This document shows positions 5,213-7,536 of a DNA stretch of 7,536 bases, piece after piece. A program made the translations under genes and the position numbers. Origin of the DNA: a bacterium (lineage in GTDB: Bacteria > Sumerlaeota > Sumerlaeia > UBA8349); the NCBI GenBank assembly GCA_013203855.1, contig JABMPG010000819.1, forward strand, positions 1 to 7,536, read 5' to 3'. Numbering within the stretch: position 1 is the stretch's first letter; each line of letters starts with the position of its first letter. The notes beneath the pieces were generated by a model that was not told the origin of the DNA, searched no databases, and saw only the letters and a list, made by a program, of their open reading frames with translations.

Positions 5213-6643
5213 CTATCGAGTAACGCGTAGGGCCTGGTTGAGTTCCTGGTAGGATTCCTCGAGACGGCGCATGTTTTCCTGGATGGAGCGCTTGTCTTCA
5301 GTAGCCCCTTCGAGGGCGTTTTCGAGGAGTTGGACGGTAGCCTTGAACTGCTCACGCTCATCTGTGAGCAGTGTCTGGGTTTCGGAGAGCTTCAACTGAA
5401 GGGCTTCGAGAGATTGCTCTTTGTGCCGCCTTTCTGCGTCAGATTGACTCAATTTTGTTTCAAGGGCGCGGATTTCCCGGATTTCGACTCCGGGATGGGC
5501 AAAACTGCGAGCCAGATGCTCGATGACGTTCTCGAGACTGACCAGATCCTTCTGCGAAGTCTTCCGCAGGCCTTCGGTGTCGCGGACGACCTTTTCGAGA
5601 ACAAGCAGAGACTTGTGCTCGGACGCGAAGGCCTGCATCTGCCTGCCCAGCATCCGGTTCTGGACCTGGAGTTGGCCCACTTGGTTCTGGAGATCCTCTT
5701 TCTCCTCTTGGCTACGGTGCAGGTTGAGCCATTTGTCCAGACGCTCCCGATACCGGGTGTCCGCGATTTCCGAGGTGTTGTCGCTCACTTCTCTGAGGAG
5801 GTTTTCCTGGTTGGCGAGTCGGCGCTGAACATGCCACCAGCGCCTGGTCTGCTGCAGCCAGATAACCCGCTGCTCGATTCTCTCCCTTTCGGTGTGCCGC
5901 AACCCCTCACTGCGGGATCGCTCGCGGAGAAGTTCGATGGCCGCTTCGGTCTCGAAGAGGTTTCCCTCGATTGCCTCGAGAGGGAGGCCACCTTTGAGGG
6001 AGGCCATGAAACGGGCGGCGACGGTCTCCTCACTGGCCATCTGCGGCGGTGTTTCATTGACCCGTCTGGCATGCTGACGCCACCGGACGGCAATGTCGAC
6101 GACCTGGCTGCTCAGCTGCTGGAGAGTGAGGGACATATTGCTGTTTCGGCTCTTGAGCCGGTCGATGTTCGAGCGAAGGACTTCCTCGATCTTGGAAGAG
6201 CCGGGACGGAGAGCGGTTTCCGCTCCCGGAATCGGGCGACTCCCTTGCAGGAGGTGGTCGAGTTCGGAGGCGAAGAGCGGGAAGGACCTCCAATCGATGG
6301 AAATAGTGGAATAGAGGTAGTCGCGTGCCTGAATGACGCATTGGAGTTGAGCGTCGAGCTTCTCGATCTCGGTGCGAAAGATGGTGTCCAAGCGGTCGCA
6401 AACTGAGGCAGTGTCGGCGGGAAAGCCCTTCTGGCGGGCCTTGTGAAGGATCTGACGGAGGGCGCGCAAGTTTTCCAGGCTCTGCGCCACGTTCTCGAGG
6501 TAAGTCTGCCACTGGTGGAAAGCTGCTCCGCGAACTCGATTTCGATCAACCAGCAGCCAGATGATTCCGGCCAGACAGCACAGGGCCCCGATGGTGGGAG
6601 TTACGAATAGCAGCAGAACGAGAAGGTCATTTTGGCCGATCAT
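5213..6643 (-). CDS. Membrane-anchored long coiled-coil protein of unknown function
   Basis: I do not recognise a named family for this 476-residue protein. Residues 7-32 are one continuous hydrophobic stretch (LLVLLLFVTP through IIWLLV) followed by DRNR-VR, so it should be anchored by one N-terminal segment with the rest in the cytoplasm. The remainder is almost wholly helical and heptad-rich. Likely coiled-coil stretches are about 40-110, 155-190, 225-300, 305-380 and 386-472. Breaks fall around the proline/glycine-containing stretches at 133-150, 196-222 and 380-388. Residues 255-280 are unusually rich in Trp, Gln and Arg (three Trp within nine residues). No HAMP domain, chemoreceptor signalling tip, histidine kinase or ATPase motif is visible. 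It starts at ATG 6643 with GGAAAG upstream. It lies between a response regulator gene (51 bases away) and a PAS gene (17 bases), so a scaffold or receptor role in that pathway is a reasonable inference. Confidence 0.8.
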   Translation of the reverse strand: MIGQNDLLVLLLFVTPTIGALCCLAGIIWLLVDRNRVRGAAFHQWQTYLENVAQSLENLRALRQILHKARQKGFPADTASVCDRLDTIFRTEIEKLDAQLQCVIQARDYLYSTISIDWRSFPLFASELDHLLQGSRPIPGAETALRPGSSKIEEVLRSNIDRLKSRNSNMSLTLQQLSSQVVDIAVRWRQHARRVNETPPQMASEETVAARFMASLKGGLPLEAIEGNLFETEAAIELLRERSRSEGLRHTERERIEQRVIWLQQTRRWWHVQRRLANQENLLREVSDNTSEIADTRYRERLDKWLNLHRSQEEKEDLQNQVGQLQVQNRMLGRQMQAFASEHKSLLVLEKVVRDTEGLRKTSQKDLVSLENVIEHLARSFAHPGVEIREIRALETKLSQSDAERRHKEQSLEALQLKLSETQTLLTDEREQFKATVQLLENALEGATEDKRSIQENMRRLEESYQELNQALRVTR

Positions 6644-6694
6644 CTGTGGTCTTTCCGTGTCCCGTGCGCCGAGGGCCTTCGTCGGGCATCTGAG

Positions 6695-7536
6695 TTATTG
6701 ATCGTGCGGCATGGCAATCCGGATCGGTTCCCGAAACGAAAAACCCGTTTCCATCAGCTTTCGCAGCGCGACACAGACCGCCGGGGTGATCTCTTGGTTC
6801 TTGTTGAGTATTTTGAGCCCGGTGGTCGTGACGAGGTCTTCGGCCAGCAAGGCGGAAGACGTCAGGTCGATCACCCGCACTGAGTGCACCCGGGCGGGCG
6901 GGTTCTCCTCCAAGACCGAGACCAAGACCTGAAGGAGGTCGAGGTCATACCATCCCGCGCGCTTGCTCAGTTCCAGGATGATCTCGTCCGCTTTCCTGCT
7001 GGACTGCTCAAGGGTGTCGTAGTCAAGGACGATTTTCAGGATCCGGGCACCAAGGGGGATTTCCTTGCCGACCGGACCCCCAGATGGGAGGCCTTTGCCA
7101 TCAAAACGCTTTTCCTGGCATCCGACGATCTCGGCCACTTCGCGCAGCCGGGGGAGATTCTCGAGCAGGGCCCGGCCCATGGCAGGGTGGCTGTGGAAGA
7201 GTCTTTCCTGTTCAGGAGACAGAGATTCTCCGTGGTAAGCGCGAGCGAGGATGTTTTCTGGAACACCCATGCAGCCGACCTGGGACAGCATAGTGGCCAT
7301 TTCGAGCAGCCAGGAGTTCCCCGAGTCGAGGGCGTGGGCCATGCGCCCGACGAGACCGCGGAGTCGAGCGGCACGGCCGTAGGCAATGGGATGGGCTTTG
7401 GCCAGAAGATCCGTGAGAAGTTTGATGCTTCCGCTCAGAGTGTGCTGGAGCAGTTCCTTCTCCGAGTTAATGAGGTTGTACTGGCGAACACCGCTTCGAA
7501 TGGCGTCCGCGAGAACCGGAGGGGGGCAGGGCTTGG
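6695..7536 (-). CDS. Response regulator with degenerate HD-GYP-like (HD_5) output domain, partial
   Basis: The frame is open from the right edge (codons from 7534) to TAA at 6695-6697, giving 279 residues without the start. The first visible residues, KPCPPPVL, are the end of a receiver domain with its conserved Lys-Pro; the phosphorylated Asp is outside the window. A helical linker (ELLQHTLSGSIKLLTDLL) leads into an HD-GYP-like domain. Its usual HD pair is Ser-Gln in MLSQVGC (7280-7285). The HHExxDGxGYP motif reads CQEKRFDGKGLP (7085-7120), and HPAMG keeps one histidine. Most metal ligands of active c-di-GMP phosphodiesterases are therefore missing, so catalysis is doubtful. As I recall, LSQ-x-GC is typical of a recognised subfamily of such regulators. 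The C-terminus adds a module with LLAEDLVTTTGLKILNKNQEITPA, often seen after HD_5 domains. It is the first visible gene of the minus-strand operon. Confidence 0.85.
   Translation of the reverse strand, partial: KPCPPPVLADAIRSGVRQYNLINSEKELLQHTLSGSIKLLTDLLAKAHPIAYGRAARLRGLVGRMAHALDSGNSWLLEMATMLSQVGCMGVPENILARAYHGESLSPEQERLFHSHPAMGRALLENLPRLREVAEIVGCQEKRFDGKGLPSGGPVGKEIPLGARILKIVLDYDTLEQSSRKADEIILELSKRAGWYDLDLLQVLVSVLEENPPARVHSVRVIDLTSSALLAEDLVTTTGLKILNKNQEITPAVCVALRKLMETGFSFREPIRIAMPHDQ

Noticed and set aside
5330..6406. Plus-strand open frame of 358 codons opposite the coiled-coil gene
   Set aside because: It has no recognisable domain and no good RBS. The minus-strand frame has a membrane segment, heptad pattern and operon spacing that explain the region.
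6644..6694. Possible promoter between the response regulator and coiled-coil genes
   Set aside because: The 51-base gap shows no convincing -35/-10 pair on the minus strand; only a GGAAAG ribosome site is seen.
1..7536. CRISPR arrays, tRNA or rRNA genes, insertion sequences, attachment sites
   Set aside because: No regularly spaced repeats, tRNA-like folds, transposase frames or terminal inverted repeats were seen on reading both strands.

Overview
The window looks like bacterial chromosome from a GC-rich organism. It encodes a response regulator, a PAS protein with two cysteine clusters and bacterial-style polycistrons with Shine-Dalgarno sequences. The lineage cannot be fixed from this sequence. 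The one metabolic hint is a THI4-type thiazole synthase with histidine instead of cysteine at the sulfur-donor position, a form best known from archaea and from anaerobic or sulfide-exposed bacteria.

Left half, plus strand (1-3609): a tightly packed sugar-oxidation operon. It holds the C-terminal part of an aldo-keto reductase of the L-galactose/L-fucose dehydrogenase type, a broken RbsD/FucU sugar mutarotase, a COG3618-type amidohydrolase that is probably a sugar lactonase, a zinc-dependent medium-chain dehydrogenase and a membrane-anchored alpha/beta hydrolase. The first four fit an oxidative route for a 6-deoxy or related sugar (L-fucose is the best guess): mutarotation, C1 oxidation to the lactone, lactone hydrolysis to the aldonate, then a further oxidation. 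Gaps between these genes are 1 to 38 bases. The mutarotase is split across three frames by two single-base insertions although its sequence is otherwise well preserved. It is therefore a very recent pseudogene or the site of base-calling errors.

Middle, plus strand (3610-4523): a 137-base spacer with a plausible extended -10 promoter, then a complete thi4 gene that appears to be its own transcription unit. Two hairpins lie between it and the converging operon.

Right half, minus strand (4638-7536): a signalling operon transcribed leftward. Its order is a response regulator with a degenerate HD-GYP-like output domain (start outside the window), a 476-residue protein with one N-terminal membrane segment and long coiled coils, and a small PAS protein carrying two cysteine clusters. 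The three are 17 to 51 bases apart and probably form one pathway. The coiled-coil protein is not assignable to a family I recognise, and together with its two partners it is the least explained part of the window.
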